DNA of 64,000 nt from Actinoplanes regularis (GCF_900188005.1 NZ_FZNR01000019.1:1-64000); one strand, 5' to 3'; numbered from the stretch's first letter, positions 1 to 9,700 are shown. The notes: generated by a model not told the origin, from the letters alone. Program-made: numbers and translations.

Positions 1-800
1 CCACCGCCGCCGACAGCTCCACCGACTCGCTGATCGGCCTGCTCTCCGGCATCGGCGCCCACGTGGCCGAGTTCCTCGAACGACGCCGCGCCGAGGATCT
101 CACCGTGGAACTCGCCCGCAGCAAGGACGAGTACCTCGGCCTGGTCGGCCACGAACTCCGCACCCCGATCACGTCCATCACCGCGTACGTCGAAATGCTG
201 CGCGGCGCCGATCCCGGGACCATCGCCGAGGAACTCCCGGACCTGCTGGACGTCCTCAGCCGCAACAGCGACGCCCTGCGGGAGATCGTCGACCGGCTGC
301 TCGACCTCGTGGCCCTCGACAGCGGGCACGCCAAGCTCGTCCGCGAGCCGGTTGATCTGACGGCGGTCGTGAGCGCCGCCACCGAGGCCGTGCAGCCCGC
401 CGCCGACGCCGCCGGGCTGACGATGACGGCCGAACTGCGCCCGGGCACGACCGTCGCCGGCGATGCCGCACGCCTGCGACAGGTCGCCGACCAACTGCTC
501 GACAACGCCGTCAAGCACACCAAGAGCGAGGGCCGGGTGATCGTGACCCTGACCCGGCCGGACCCGGCCGCCGCCGAACTGACCGTCACCGACACCGGAA
601 TGGGCATCCCGGTCGAGGACCATCCCCGCCTCTTCGACCGCTTCTATCGCTCCCAACGCACCCGTGACCAGCGCATCCCCGGCAGCGGACTCGGCCTGCC
701 GGTCACCCGCGCCATCATCGAGTGGCACCGGGGGAAGATCCGCTACGTCCCCACCGGTGAGTCGGGCACCCGGGTCGTCGTGCGGTTACCGGTCGGGTGA
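1..800 (+). CDS. Sensor histidine kinase, 3' part only
   Basis: This frame enters the window already open, so the N-terminus lies upstream. The first visible residues look like the end of a GAF- or PAS-type sensor region followed by a short coiled linker. The HisKA phospho-acceptor box is SKDEYLGLVGHELRTP. The HATPase_c domain shows the N box (DQLLDNAVKHT), G1 (DTGMGIP), F box (LFDRFYRS) and G2 (GSGLGLPVTRAI). It would autophosphorylate the box histidine using ATP. No membrane segment is visible in this part. The gene ends two bases before the stop of the convergent single-domain response regulator, a possible partner although the two are not in one operon. Confidence 0.93.
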   Translation, partial: TAADSSTDSLIGLLSGIGAHVAEFLERRRAEDLTVELARSKDEYLGLVGHELRTPITSITAYVEMLRGADPGTIAEELPDLLDVLSRNSDALREIVDRLLDLVALDSGHAKLVREPVDLTAVVSAATEAVQPAADAAGLTMTAELRPGTTVAGDAARLRQVADQLLDNAVKHTKSEGRVIVTLTRPDPAAAELTVTDTGMGIPVEDHPRLFDRFYRSQRTRDQRIPGSGLGLPVTRAIIEWHRGKIRYVPTGESGTRVVVRLPVG

Positions 801-802
801 GC

Positions 803-1201
803 TCACGGGGCCGTATCGGGCCCGGTGCCGTCGATGTGCCCGGTCTCCAGCACCTTCTCCACGCAGGCCAACAGGTCGGCTGGCAGGAAGGGCTTCAGCA
901 GTACGTCCGTCGCCTGTCCCTCGGTCGGCCGAGCGTCTCCGGGGATCAGGCTGCCGCTCACGAAGATCACCGGAAGGTCCCTGGTCGCCGGATCGGCGCG
1001 CAGCGCCAGGCTGAGCTCGACGCCCGTCATCACCGGCATGTCGACGTCGCTGACCACCACCGCCGGATTGTGCTCACGCACCGCTTCCAGCGCCGTGCCC
1101 CCGTCGACCGCTTCGATCACGGTGTACCCCGCACGGCGCAGGATTCGAGCGGAGAGCTTCCGGATGTCATCGTCGTCCTCGGCCAGGACCAGGACTGTCA
1201 T
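803..1201 (-). CDS. Single-domain (CheY-like) response regulator
   Basis: A 132-residue stand-alone receiver domain. It begins MTVLVLAEDDDDIRKLS, giving the acidic pocket. The phospho-acceptor aspartate is in VVVSDVDMPVMTG, the conserved Thr/Ser lies in VIFVSGS, and the lysine is in VLLKPF. No output domain follows, so it probably acts by protein contact or within a phosphorelay rather than on DNA. It is convergent with the histidine kinase at the window edge; tail-to-tail neighbours of this kind are often functionally linked, but that pairing is inference. The ATG start at 1201 follows a purine-rich GAGAGAAG stretch. Confidence 0.88.
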   Translation of the reverse strand: MTVLVLAEDDDDIRKLSARILRRAGYTVIEAVDGGTALEAVREHNPAVVVSDVDMPVMTGVELSLALRADPATRDLPVIFVSGSLIPGDARPTEGQATDVLLKPFLPADLLACVEKVLETGHIDGTGPDTAP

Positions 1202-1289
1202 ACGTCGCTTCTCTCAGGGAGGGAGTCGGCGCCTCTAGCGGAGCCAGGTGCCAGCGGTTCCTCCCAGCACAGTGCCACAGTTCCTATCG

Positions 1290-1856
1290 TCAGATCCCGG
1301 CGATCGGTGAGGAGGTCCGCGACTCGCGCTGCTGGCCGGGCCGGGCCGGGGAGTTCCCGGGCTCGGTCGTGTGCCGGGTCAGCAGGCGGCGGTGGACGGC
1401 GCCGGAGGTGGCGTTCAGCGACCAGCCGGTCGTGGTGGAGGCCAGCCGGATGCGGGTGATCGTGGCGTCCGGGCGGTCGGGGCAGGGATCGCCGGGCTGC
1501 GGTGGCGACGTGGTGCCGGAGATCCCGGTGGGGGCGCCGGTGATCCGGAAGTCGAGGTCGCCCTGCCCGGTGCGGGCGATCTCGTCGGAGAGGTCGTACC
1601 GGCCGAACTCGCGGTGATGGACCACCGGGCGAACCTCCCGGCCGCAGGTGGCCGTGTAGGTGTCGTCCGTCCAGAACTGGTGGTCGAACCTGATCCCGGC
1701 CGCCTTCGACGCCAGCACCGCCGCGCTCCAGCCGAACGCCTTCCGGATCTCGCCGCCCGCGACGTACCCGGTCTTCGTCTCGGGGTCGTACCGGACGGGC
1801 GCGGGGTGCAGCGCCACACCGGCCACGGCGAGCAGGGCAAGGCAGCACGAATACAT
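1290..1856 (-). CDS. Secreted hypothetical protein
   Basis: A 188-residue protein starting at ATG 1856, with a GGGGGA ribosome-binding site just upstream. The frame stays open further upstream, but that part reads as non-coding. The N-terminus (MYSCCLALLAVAGVALHPAP) is a short signal peptide. The mature part contains two cysteines, one in ATCGREV and one in PGDPCPDRPD, and a Thr/Ser-rich tail. I do not recognise a family. It shares its strand with the polysaccharide deacetylase upstream, but a strong hairpin between them suggests separate transcription. Extracellular location is inferred from the signal peptide alone. Confidence 0.6.
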   Translation of the reverse strand: MYSCCLALLAVAGVALHPAPVRYDPETKTGYVAGGEIRKAFGWSAAVLASKAAGIRFDHQFWTDDTYTATCGREVRPVVHHREFGRYDLSDEIARTGQGDLDFRITGAPTGISGTTSPPQPGDPCPDRPDATITRIRLASTTTGWSLNATSGAVHRRLLTRHTTEPGNSPARPGQQRESRTSSPIAGI

Positions 1857-1961
1857 GACGTCCCCCGTCGACGAACGTGTACCTGTCGGAACAACGATGC
1901 GCCATCCGGCGTGCGGCTCGCCCCGGATTCGCCGGCTCGCACCGCACGCGCCTCGCCCGGA

Positions 1962-1987
1962 GGGCCCGCCGGAGAGCCGGCGGGCCC
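1962..1987 (-). terminator. Hairpin terminator after the deacetylase gene
   Basis: A perfect 11-bp stem, GGGCCCGCCGG / CCGGCGGGCCC, closed by an AGAG tetraloop. It lies 15 bases beyond the deacetylase stop codon in its direction of transcription. There is no U-tract, as is common for actinobacterial terminators. Confidence 0.75.
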
Positions 1988-2002
1988 ACGTGCGGTGTTC
2001 GG

Positions 2003-2983
2003 TTACGCCGCGGTGCAGGAGACCGTCGGCCAGGTCCAGTTGCCGTTGGCCTGGATGGTGACGCCGAAGTTGTTGCCGCTGCCGTTGGGCTTGGCGACCA
2101 TCTGCTGGGCGGTGGGCCAGGTCGCCGTGGTGTTCCAGGTGGCGATGACCTTCTCCGGCGACGGGAGGTTCAGGGTCACTGTCCAGTTGTTGGAGCCGGT
2201 CACCGCGATGTTGAGGTTGTAGCGGTCGCTCCACCGCTGGCCCGCGGAGAGCGTCGCGGTGCAACTGCCACCGCCGGGCGGCGGGGTCGTGGGGCCGGTC
2301 GTGGGGCCGCCACCACCGCCGGGCGCGACGGCACGGCCGGTGGACGGCGAGATCTCACCGGCGCACAGGCCGCGAGCGGCCAGTCCCTGCGCGATCCGCG
2401 GGATGGCGGCGACCGTGTTGGCCGGCCAGTCGTGCATCAGAATGATCTGCCCGTTGGTGAGGCGGCCGGCGGCGGCCACGATCGCGTCGGTGCTGGCGTT
2501 GTTCCAGTCCTGCGAGTCGACGTCCCAGATGATCTCGGTGAGGCCGTACTTCTGCTCGACCGCCCGGAGCGTCGCGTTGGTCTCGCCGTACGGCGGCCGG
2601 AACAGTTTGGGCGTGCCGCCGCCGGCGCCGGCGATGGCGGTCTGGGTACGGGAGATCTCCGAGTCCATCGTCGCCTGGCTCTGCTGGGTCAGGTGCGGGT
2701 GGGTGTAGCTGTGGTTGCCGACCCACATACCGGCGTCCACCTGCGCCCGGACCAGGCCGGGATTGGCCGCGGCGTACTGGCCCTCGTTGAACATCGTGGC
2801 CCGCAGGCCGTTGTTGCGCAGCGCGGTCAGCAGGTTCTGGGTGTTGCCGGCCGTCGGCCCGTCGTCGAAGGTCAGTCCGACGTATCCGTTGCAGGCGGCC
2901 GCCTGTACCGGGTCGGTATCGACACTCACGGTGATGATGCCGGCGGTCGCCACGACGGCCGCCAGGAGGGCTGCGATTCGCAT
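2003..2983 (-). CDS. Secreted polysaccharide deacetylase (CE4) with CBM2
   Basis: A 326-residue modular enzyme: signal peptide (about 1-30), NodB-homology CE4 catalytic domain (about 32-210), Gly/Thr/Pro linker (about 221-240) and a C-terminal family 2 carbohydrate-binding module. The metal-dependent deacetylase motifs are TFDDGP (D40, D41), GNHSYTHPHL (H91, H95), FRPPYGE (R129), WDVDSQDW and MHDW (H184). It should remove N- or O-acetyl groups from chitin oligomers or acetylated plant polysaccharide outside the cell. The CBM2 (SAGQRWSDRYNLNIAVTG and onward) favours cellulose or chitin binding. The family does not settle acetylxylan versus chitin as substrate. The ATG at 2983 follows an AGAGGA site. 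Confidence 0.92.
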   Translation of the reverse strand: MRIAALLAAVVATAGIITVSVDTDPVQAAACNGYVGLTFDDGPTAGNTQNLLTALRNNGLRATMFNEGQYAAANPGLVRAQVDAGMWVGNHSYTHPHLTQQSQATMDSEISRTQTAIAGAGGGTPKLFRPPYGETNATLRAVEQKYGLTEIIWDVDSQDWNNASTDAIVAAAGRLTNGQIILMHDWPANTVAAIPRIAQGLAARGLCAGEISPSTGRAVAPGGGGGPTTGPTTPPPGGGSCTATLSAGQRWSDRYNLNIAVTGSNNWTVTLNLPSPEKVIATWNTTATWPTAQQMVAKPNGSGNNFGVTIQANGNWTWPTVSCTAA

Positions 2984-3079
2984 GGGGAGCGTTCCTCTTC
3001 TCGGGTTGCGATTGCCGGTGGGGCCGACGTTGACAGGTAGGGACAGCTCGGCGTCGGTGTCACGCCGTGACCGGGATCT

Positions 3080-3109
3080 TTATTGACGACAGCTGATGTG
3101 TGCTGTCAG
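3080..3109 (-). promoter_or_regulatory. Putative promoter and operator of the deacetylase gene
   Basis: Read on the minus strand, CTGACA (3109-3104) and CAATAA (3085-3080) are spaced by 18 bp and resemble -35 and -10 boxes. An inverted repeat GACAGC-N8-GCTGTC (3088-3107) covers the spacer and overlaps the -35 box, the usual position of a repressor operator. The identity of any regulator is unknown. Confidence 0.4.
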
Positions 3110-3279
3110 CGAGAGTATTGGCCCCGTGGGAGCGAAGTGTCAACAACTTTCGGACACATACCGGTAATACAAGGTCATGCGGCGATCGAATGAGAGGCTG
3201 AATCGCCAGCTCAGCAACCCTCACGTGGTATACGCGCGGGAGCTCGCTCCGGATCATCCGATTGTTTTCGGAGTTGACT

Positions 3280-3294
3280 TCCGAAACTTTCGGA
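3280..3294. promoter_or_regulatory. Perfect palindrome next to GNAT start codon
   Basis: TCCGAAACTTTCGGA is a perfect 7-1-7 palindrome ending 3 bp before the ATG at 3298, so it overlaps the ribosome-binding region. TTTCGGA recurs at 3266-3272 and 3148-3154. It could be an operator or a translational hairpin. Confidence 0.4.
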
Positions 3295-3297
3295 GCC

Positions 3298-4128
3298 ATG
3301 AGCGTAAATTCGATTGCCGAGCCGGATAACCTGTCCGCCGTGATCAACGCGGCGCATCTTTTGAGAACGTATGACGAGCAGCTTCGTACCGATGCCGAGA
3401 CACCGGGTGCGATCTCGGTCGCCCGGCACGGACCGCTGCGGCTCGTGACCTTCGAGGGTGGCCGTGGGTTCGTCACCTATCGTGACCTCGGCGGGGCGGA
3501 CGCCGACGCGATCCGGCGGCTCGTACCCGAGGCGCTCGCCCACTACCGGGCGGACCCCGGGATCAGCCGCGTCGAGTGGAAGACCCGCGGGCACGACCAC
3601 GCGCCGGGCCTGCACGAGGCGCTGCTGGAGAACGGTTTCAGCGCGGACGAGCCGGAGTCGATCATGCTCGGCGAGGCGCGGCTGCTGGCCGTCGAGGTCG
3701 CGCTGCCCGAGGGCGTGACCCTGCGCCGGGTCACCGAGGAGGCGGACGTCCGGGCGATGAGCGCGATGCAGGACGAGGCCTTCGGTGACTCGCTGCGGGA
3801 GGAGATGGCGAACGCCCTGCTGCGCCGCCTCGCCCGCCAGGACGGGATGGAGTTGTGGGTCGCCGAGGCCGAGGGCCGGATCGTCAGCGCCGGCCGGCTG
3901 GAGCCGGTCGCCGGAACGGACTTCGCCGGGATCTGGGGCGGCGCGACCCGCAAGGAGTGGCGGGGCCGGGGCATCTACCGGGCGTTGACGGCCGCGCGGG
4001 CCCGTTCGGCCCTGCGGCTCGGCAAGACGCTCGTCAACAGCGACTCGACCGAGTACTCCCGCCCGATCCTCGAACGTTCCGGCCTGGTCAAGGTCTCGAC
4101 CACGACGCCGTACCAGTGGCAGCGGTGA
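3298..4128 (+). CDS. GNAT family N-acetyltransferase
   Basis: A 276-residue protein with a poorly conserved N-terminal half and a C-terminal GNAT fold. The acetyl-CoA pyrophosphate-binding loop is RKEWRGRGIYRALTAA, following the beta-4 strand DFAGIWGGAT. The C-terminal signature, with the SDSTEYSRPILERSGL segment, is common in actinobacterial GNATs. It transfers an acetyl group from acetyl-CoA to an unknown amine. I chose ATG 3298 over an upstream in-frame TTG because CGGAG precedes it and the upstream codons overlap repeated operator-like sequence. It converges on the mannanase gene with only 10 bp between stops, so it is not part of the polysaccharide operon. Confidence 0.85.
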   Translation: MSVNSIAEPDNLSAVINAAHLLRTYDEQLRTDAETPGAISVARHGPLRLVTFEGGRGFVTYRDLGGADADAIRRLVPEALAHYRADPGISRVEWKTRGHDHAPGLHEALLENGFSADEPESIMLGEARLLAVEVALPEGVTLRRVTEEADVRAMSAMQDEAFGDSLREEMANALLRRLARQDGMELWVAEAEGRIVSAGRLEPVAGTDFAGIWGGATRKEWRGRGIYRALTAARARSALRLGKTLVNSDSTEYSRPILERSGLVKVSTTTPYQWQR

Positions 4129-4138
4129 CGGTGCCGGG

Positions 4139-6127
4139 TCACTCGGCCCGGACGTTGTCGAGGTCGACGGTGCCCGGGTTGATGTAGATCCACAGGATCC
4201 GGACGTCGGCCAGCGCCGTGCTGTCGCACGACATGGCGGAGAGCAGGTCGATCGTCGCGGTGGTGGTCGAGTCCTGGTTGATCCAGGTGAAGTTCGACTG
4301 GCACCAGGCGAGCCCGGCGCCGGTCTGCACCGCGATCGCCGCGTTGGTGCCGGCCGCCGGGCCGGTCCGCAGGTCGTACTTGAGCGCCGTACGGGTGGAC
4401 AGGTCGATCGGCTCGGCGAAGGTGACGCCGAACCAGCCGCCGTCGGCCGCGTTGACGCGCAGCCCGTGGGTGCCGTCGGTGGCGAACTCGGTGGTCTGCT
4501 CGACCGTGCCGCCGTTGGCCTGCCAGGGGGCGGACGCCCAGCCCTCGGTGCCGGTCTCGAACGAGGCGAGCACCGCCACCGCGGCCGGGTCCGGCTTCAC
4601 CGTGACCGTCACGGTTGCCACGTTCGACAGCCGTCCGGCCTGGTCCTTCACCGTGTAGGTGGCGGTCGCACGGCCGGTGAAGCCGGTGACCGGGGCGAAG
4701 GTCAGCTCGCCGGAGGCCGCCGCGGTGAACGTTCCGCCGCCGACCGTCAGGGTCCGTTGCCGCTGCGGCGCCGCCGGATCGAGATCGAGGCCGGCCGGCT
4801 GGATCCGGCTGCGGTAGCCGATGTCGTTCGCGGTCGGCTGGAGGGTGACCGGGGTGTCGAACTCGGTCACCGCGGTGTCGTGGTCGGCGACCGGCGGCAG
4901 GGAGCGCTGTCCCGACTCGATCTCGTGGGTGGCGTTGGTGATGTTCGTGCACACCGGGCTCGGGCAGTAGACGGTGAAGCCGTCGTAGTCCGGGTACGGC
5001 GTGCCGTCGTCCTGCGCCCCGGAGAGGATCCAGTACAGGAAGCCGTTGCCGCCGGTGCCGCTGAAATCGTTGAGCCACCGCTGGTAGACCGGGTTGCGGG
5101 TGTTCTTGTTCTTCCACCCGAACTCGCCCAGCATCACGGCCTTGCCCAGCTTCCCGGCCTCCCGGTTGTGCCGGGCGATGTACTCCGAGCCCCACTGCGG
5201 GGTGCGGTTGCCCCAGCCGTCCGGGTACAGGTGGTACGACATGACGTCGATGGCCGGCAGCTTCGCCAGCGCGATGCTGTCCACGCCCTCACCGCAGTTG
5301 TCGATCCAGTCCGGGGCGTCCGGGCCGTCGCAGAAGAAGCCCTCGTCGCCGACGCTGACCAGATGGTTCGGGTCGACGGACTTGATGTGCCGGGACATCT
5401 CGTCGGCCCACGCGGTGAGCGTCGGGGTGGTGCAGGCGGAGCTCTGCGGGTAGACGCCCGAGCCCTTGCAGCGCGGTTCGTTGCCCAGTTCCCAGGTCAT
5501 GATCGTGGGGTCGTCCTTGTACTTCACCCCGGTGATCGTGTTGGTGCGGTTGAGCAGGTAGTCGAGGTACTCCCGGTACCAGCCCTTGATCACCGGGTCG
5601 GTGTAGAAGTCGTCGTGGTGCGCGCCGCCGCGCCAGCGTACGTACTGATCCATGCCGCCGAAGTCGGACCAGTTGTTGGTGAGCGGGAGCACGAGGCGCA
5701 AGCCGTGGCGCCGGGCCGCGTCGACGACGTAGTCGAGACGCTCCAGGCCGTTCGGACCGTCGTTGAAGGCGGGCTTCTCCCCGTCCCAGTACTGGAAGTA
5801 GACCCCGTCCGGGGCCGGTGCCACGGAGTTGGAGCCGTCGGCGTTGCCGATCGCACCGAACGCCCAGGTGCGCAGGACGGTGAAGTCCGCCGTCCGGGCG
5901 TCGGCGAGCACGTCGTCGACCATCGTCCGGCTCTTGTAGAACAGGTAGTAGTTGTTGGTGCCGCCGAAGCGGAACGTCTTCCCGTTCAGCTCGAGCCGGT
6001 GGCCGTCCCGGGTGACGAAGCCGGTCCGGCTGCCGCCCTGCGACGCCGTGGGCGCCGCGCCGGCCGGTGCGGTCGCGCAGAGCGAACCGATGAGGGCCGC
6101 GAGGGCAACGACGATGCGACTCCTCAT
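4139..6127 (-). CDS. Secreted GH5 endo-beta-1,4-mannanase, multidomain
   Basis: A 662-residue extracellular glycoside hydrolase. A signal peptide (about 1-25) is followed by a GH5 (subfamily 7-like) barrel to about residue 400. The acid/base is E217 in TWELGNEPRC and the nucleophile is E335 in MLGEFGWK. The substrate-binding motifs GGTNNYYL and LRTWAFG are typical of mannanases. Next come an Ig/cadherin-like module (about 410-510, with VADHDTAVT and YTVKDQAGRLS) and a C-terminal beta-sandwich (about 515-662) resembling a carbohydrate-binding module. It should cleave internal beta-1,4-mannosidic bonds of plant mannans. The ATG at 6127 has a GGGGAGAG site upstream. Confidence 0.9.
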   Translation of the reverse strand: MRSRIVVALAALIGSLCATAPAGAAPTASQGGSRTGFVTRDGHRLELNGKTFRFGGTNNYYLFYKSRTMVDDVLADARTADFTVLRTWAFGAIGNADGSNSVAPAPDGVYFQYWDGEKPAFNDGPNGLERLDYVVDAARRHGLRLVLPLTNNWSDFGGMDQYVRWRGGAHHDDFYTDPVIKGWYREYLDYLLNRTNTITGVKYKDDPTIMTWELGNEPRCKGSGVYPQSSACTTPTLTAWADEMSRHIKSVDPNHLVSVGDEGFFCDGPDAPDWIDNCGEGVDSIALAKLPAIDVMSYHLYPDGWGNRTPQWGSEYIARHNREAGKLGKAVMLGEFGWKNKNTRNPVYQRWLNDFSGTGGNGFLYWILSGAQDDGTPYPDYDGFTVYCPSPVCTNITNATHEIESGQRSLPPVADHDTAVTEFDTPVTLQPTANDIGYRSRIQPAGLDLDPAAPQRQRTLTVGGGTFTAAASGELTFAPVTGFTGRATATYTVKDQAGRLSNVATVTVTVKPDPAAVAVLASFETGTEGWASAPWQANGGTVEQTTEFATDGTHGLRVNAADGGWFGVTFAEPIDLSTRTALKYDLRTGPAAGTNAAIAVQTGAGLAWCQSNFTWINQDSTTTATIDLLSAMSCDSTALADVRILWIYINPGTVDLDNVRAE

Positions 6128-6162
6128 GCGAACTCTCCCCTATATCGACTGTGGCCGATGCC

Positions 6163-6192
6163 ACCGTAGGCCCGGGACTTTCGTCTGGTCAA
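6163..6192 (-). promoter_or_regulatory. Putative mannanase promoter
   Basis: On the minus strand TTGACC (6192-6187) and TACGGT (6168-6163) are separated by 18 bp, about 36 bp upstream of the mannanase ATG. This fits a housekeeping-type promoter with a short leader containing the GGGGAGAG site. Confidence 0.4.
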
Positions 6193-6234
6193 CGGCGTAC
6201 GAGGAGAAAGTTAGGGAATTTAAGATAGGCCGGA

Positions 6235-6636
6235 TCAGTTCGTCGTGCAGAGTTGGTCGTTGATCCGGAACTCGACCGGCCGGGGTCCCTTGACGTCACC
6301 GGACGCGTTGAAGCCCACCCAGACGGACTTGCCCGGAGCCACCTCGCCGTTGTGCTCCAGGCTGTACCCGGTCACGTCCTGGCCGATCACGACGAACTTC
6401 GCCTCCCAGCCGTTACGGAAGGTGTGCCCGGCCGACAGTGAGAACTTCAGGGTCCATCCGTACAGGATGGCCTTGCCGGTGTTGGTGATGACGATGTCCC
6501 CGGTGAAGTTCAAGGAGTCGCCGTAGGTCTGGTACCGGACATGGCAGACCGCCGGCTCCGCGGCGGCGGCCGGAGCGGCGGGTATCAGCAGGGCCGCGGC
6601 GAGAGCGCCGGTGACCGCATAAAATCGATTCATCAC
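6235..6636 (-). CDS. Secreted stand-alone CBM2 protein
   Basis: A 133-residue protein made of a signal peptide (about 1-27, ending in an Ala-rich stretch) and one family 2 carbohydrate-binding module. The module has the NTGKAILYGWTLKFSL strand, an NGWEAKF tryptophan and paired cysteines near its ends (C32 region and DQLC). There is no catalytic domain, so it may help attach to or loosen cellulose or chitin, or modulate other enzymes. It lies upstream of the mannanase on the same strand, with about 107 bp containing a promoter between. Either of the first two methionines could be the start. Confidence 0.85.
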   Translation of the reverse strand: MMNRFYAVTGALAAALLIPAAPAAAAEPAVCHVRYQTYGDSLNFTGDIVITNTGKAILYGWTLKFSLSAGHTFRNGWEAKFVVIGQDVTGYSLEHNGEVAPGKSVWVGFNASGDVKGPRPVEFRINDQLCTTN

Positions 6637-6770
6637 TATGAAACCCCCATGCTTGTGATATCGGTTCCAGTCGATTTATGGTTCCTTGGGCAGGGTGACT
6701 CACCGGACTGGATCCTGGCTGGACGGTGACTGGATGACGCGGTTTCACCGCCTTGCCCGGGGGTGAGAGC

Positions 6771-9700
6771 GTGCGGATTCAGGTGCTGGGACCGGTCCGC
6801 GCCTGGCTCGGCGACGTACCGGTGGAGCTGACCTCGGCCGGTCGGCGTGCCGTGCTGGGCCTGCTCGCCATCGCCGGCGGGCAGCCGCTGGGCCAGGCCG
6901 AACTCATCGACGCGCTCTGGGGTGACCGCCCGCCGCCGAGCGCGCCCAACATCATCCAGACCCACGTCAAACATCTGCGCCGGCTGCTGGAGCCGGGACG
7001 CGCGTCGCGTTCGCACAGCGCCCTGCTGCCCCGCGTCGGTGACGGGTACGCCCTGCGGGTCTCGCCCGACAACCTGGATCTGCTCCGCTTCCGGCGACTG
7101 CTCGCCGAAGCGGCCACGGCCCAGCAGGGTGGCGATCCACAGGGCGCGGCCGGGTTGTACGCCGAGGCGCTGGAGCGCTGGCAGGGCGCGCCGCTGATGG
7201 ACGTACCGCTGCTGGCCGGGCATCCGAAGGTCGTCGCCCTGGCCGAGGAGCGGCATGCCGCGCTGGGCCGCTACGGCGAACTCATGATCACGTTGGGTGC
7301 GGTCGCCGAGGCGCTGCCGATCCTGGAGGAGGCCGCCGCGGCCCAGCCGCTGGACGAGGCCGGGCAGGCCCGGCTGATCCGCGCCTACGCCGTGGCCGGC
7401 CGCCGGGCGAAGGCGTTCGCGACGTTCCACGACACCCGTCGGCGGCTCGCCGACGAGCTGGGTGTCGATCCCGGTCACGCGCTGTCCGCCGCGCACGAGG
7501 CCGTCCTGCGGGATCCCGGCGAACCCCCGGCCGTCCCGGCCGCGACCCCGAAACCTCCGGCACCGGTACGGCCGACGCCCGCCCAGCTGCCCGCCGACGT
7601 ACCGGGCTTCACCGGCCGCGACGAGGAACTCGCCGCCCTCGACCGGCTCGTCACGGAGAACGACGAGCAGCTCACCGCCGTGGTCATCGCGGCGGTCTCG
7701 GGCATGGCCGGCGTCGGCAAGACGGCGCTGGTGGTGCGGTGGGCGCATCGGGCCCGCTCCCGGTTCCCCGACGGGCAGCTCTACGTGAACCTGCGCGGGT
7801 ACGACACCGAACAGCCGATGACCGCCGAGGACGCGCTCGCCGGGTTCCTCCGGGCGCTGGGCATGTCCGGTCCCGACATCCCGTCCGCGCGGGACGAGCG
7901 GGCCGCCGCGTACCGGAGCCTGCTGGACGGCCGCCGGGTGCTGATCGTGCTCGACAACGCCGCCTCGGCCGACCAGCTGCGGCCGCTGCTGCCCGGCACG
8001 CCGGCCTGCGCGGTGGTGATCACCAGCCGGGACACCCTGCCGGGCCTGGTCGCCCGGCACGGCGCGCGGCGGCTCGTCGTCCCGCTGCTGCCCCGGGACG
8101 AGGCGCTGATCCTGATCACCCGGCTGATCGGGGACCGGGTACGGGACGACGCCCCGGCCGCCGACGACCTGATCGGCCGGTGCGCCCGGTTGCCGCTGGC
8201 GCTGCGGGTCGCCGCCGAGCTGGCGATCGGGCGCCCCGAGGCGACCCTGCGGGGCCTGGTCACCGAACTCGCCGACGAGGACCGCCGGCTGAAGCTGCTG
8301 AACGCCGGTGGCGACCCGCAGACCGGGGTCCGCGCCGTGTTCTCCTGGTCCTACCGGCAGCTCTCGCCGGCCGCGGCGCGCGCTTTCCGGTTGCTCGGCC
8401 TGACCCCCGGGCCGGACGTGGCGGGACACGCGGCCGCCGCGCTGCTGGACACCGGGGTCACCGAGGCCGCCGAGCTGCTGGAAGTGCTGGCCCGGGCGCA
8501 CCTGGTCCAGCACACCGGCGCCGACCGGTTCACGCTGCACGACCTGCTGCGGGCGTACGCGGTCAACCTCTGCGAGGAGATCGGCGACGGGAGCGCCGCC
8601 CTGGACCGGCTCTTCGACGCGACCCTGTTCACCGCGACCGAGGCGATGGACACGCTCTACCCGGCGGAGCAGCACCGGCGTGCCCGGGTCACCCGGCCCC
8701 GAACGCCGGTGCCACCGGTCGGCGACGTCGGCGGCGCGCAGGCCTGGCTGGACCGCGAACGGGCCAACCTGGTGGCGATGGTGGGCCACGCGGCCACCCA
8801 CGGCCGGCCCGCGCACGCCGTCCACCTCACCCTCATCCTGCTGCGATACCTGGAGAGCGGCGGCCACTACCCAGAGGCGGTCGTCATGCACGAGCACGCG
8901 GTGCGGGCCGCCCAGCTCTCCGACGACGCCGCCGCCGAGGCGCGGCTGCTGACCAACGTGGCGGTCATGGACGTGCAACAGGGCCACTACGAGCAGGCGG
9001 ACGCCCTGCTGCGGCGCGCGGTCGAGCTGGCCCGGGGGTGCGGCGACCACGCCGCGGAGGCGCGGGCCCTCGGCAACCTCGGCCACGTCGACCAGTGGCA
9101 GGGCCGGTACGACGAGGCCGCCGAACGGCTGCAGGAGGCGCTGGCGCTGTGCCGGCTCACCGGTGACCAGGCGGCGGAGGCGCGGGCCGTCGGCAACCTC
9201 GGCCAGGTGTACCGGCGCCAGGGCCGCGACGAGCAGGCGGCGGCCTACCTGAGCGAGTCGGTCCGGATCTGCCGTCGCATCGGTGACCCGGTCGGCGAGG
9301 GGTACGCCCAGGTCAGCCTCGGCGATGTGGCCGCACGGCAGCGGGACACCCGGCGCGCGGTCCGCTGCCACCGCGAGGCGCTGGCGATCTTCCGCCGTAC
9401 GAACGAACGCGCCGGTACGGCGCTGGCCCTCGACGGCCTGGGCACGGTCACCCACGACGTCGTCTTCCTCCGCGAGGCGCTGGAGATCTTCCAGCAGCTC
9501 GGTGAGCGTGCCGGCGAGACCCGGGTCAGCAACAGCCTCGGCGAGGTGCTCACCACGACCGGACAACCGGAGAGGGGCCGGGAGGAGCACCTGCGGGCGC
9601 TCACCCTGGCGACCGAGACCGGGGACCGCTACGAGGAGGGCCGCGCGCACGCCGGCCTGGCCCGGGTGGCCGAGATGCTCGGCGACCCGGAGACGGCCGA

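Larger units (their letters stand above)
2984..3297. other. Intergenic regulatory region, deacetylase/GNAT
   Basis: A 314-bp gap between divergent genes with no credible ORF. It is markedly more AT-rich than its surroundings. It holds the deacetylase promoter, a TAATAC -10-like hexamer on the plus strand at 3165-3170, and TTTCGGA copies at 3148-3154, 3266-3272 and 3288-3294, the last being one arm of the palindrome next to the GNAT start. Confidence 0.6.

Noticed and set aside
3124..3140. A CebR box (TGGGAGCGCTCCCA) controlling the polysaccharide genes
   Set aside because: Only the left half TGGGAGCG is present; the right half does not match.
4466..6169. A long plus-strand frame opposite the mannanase gene
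   Set aside because: Low-complexity Val/Arg/Gly-rich translation with no motif; the minus strand encodes an intact GH5 enzyme.
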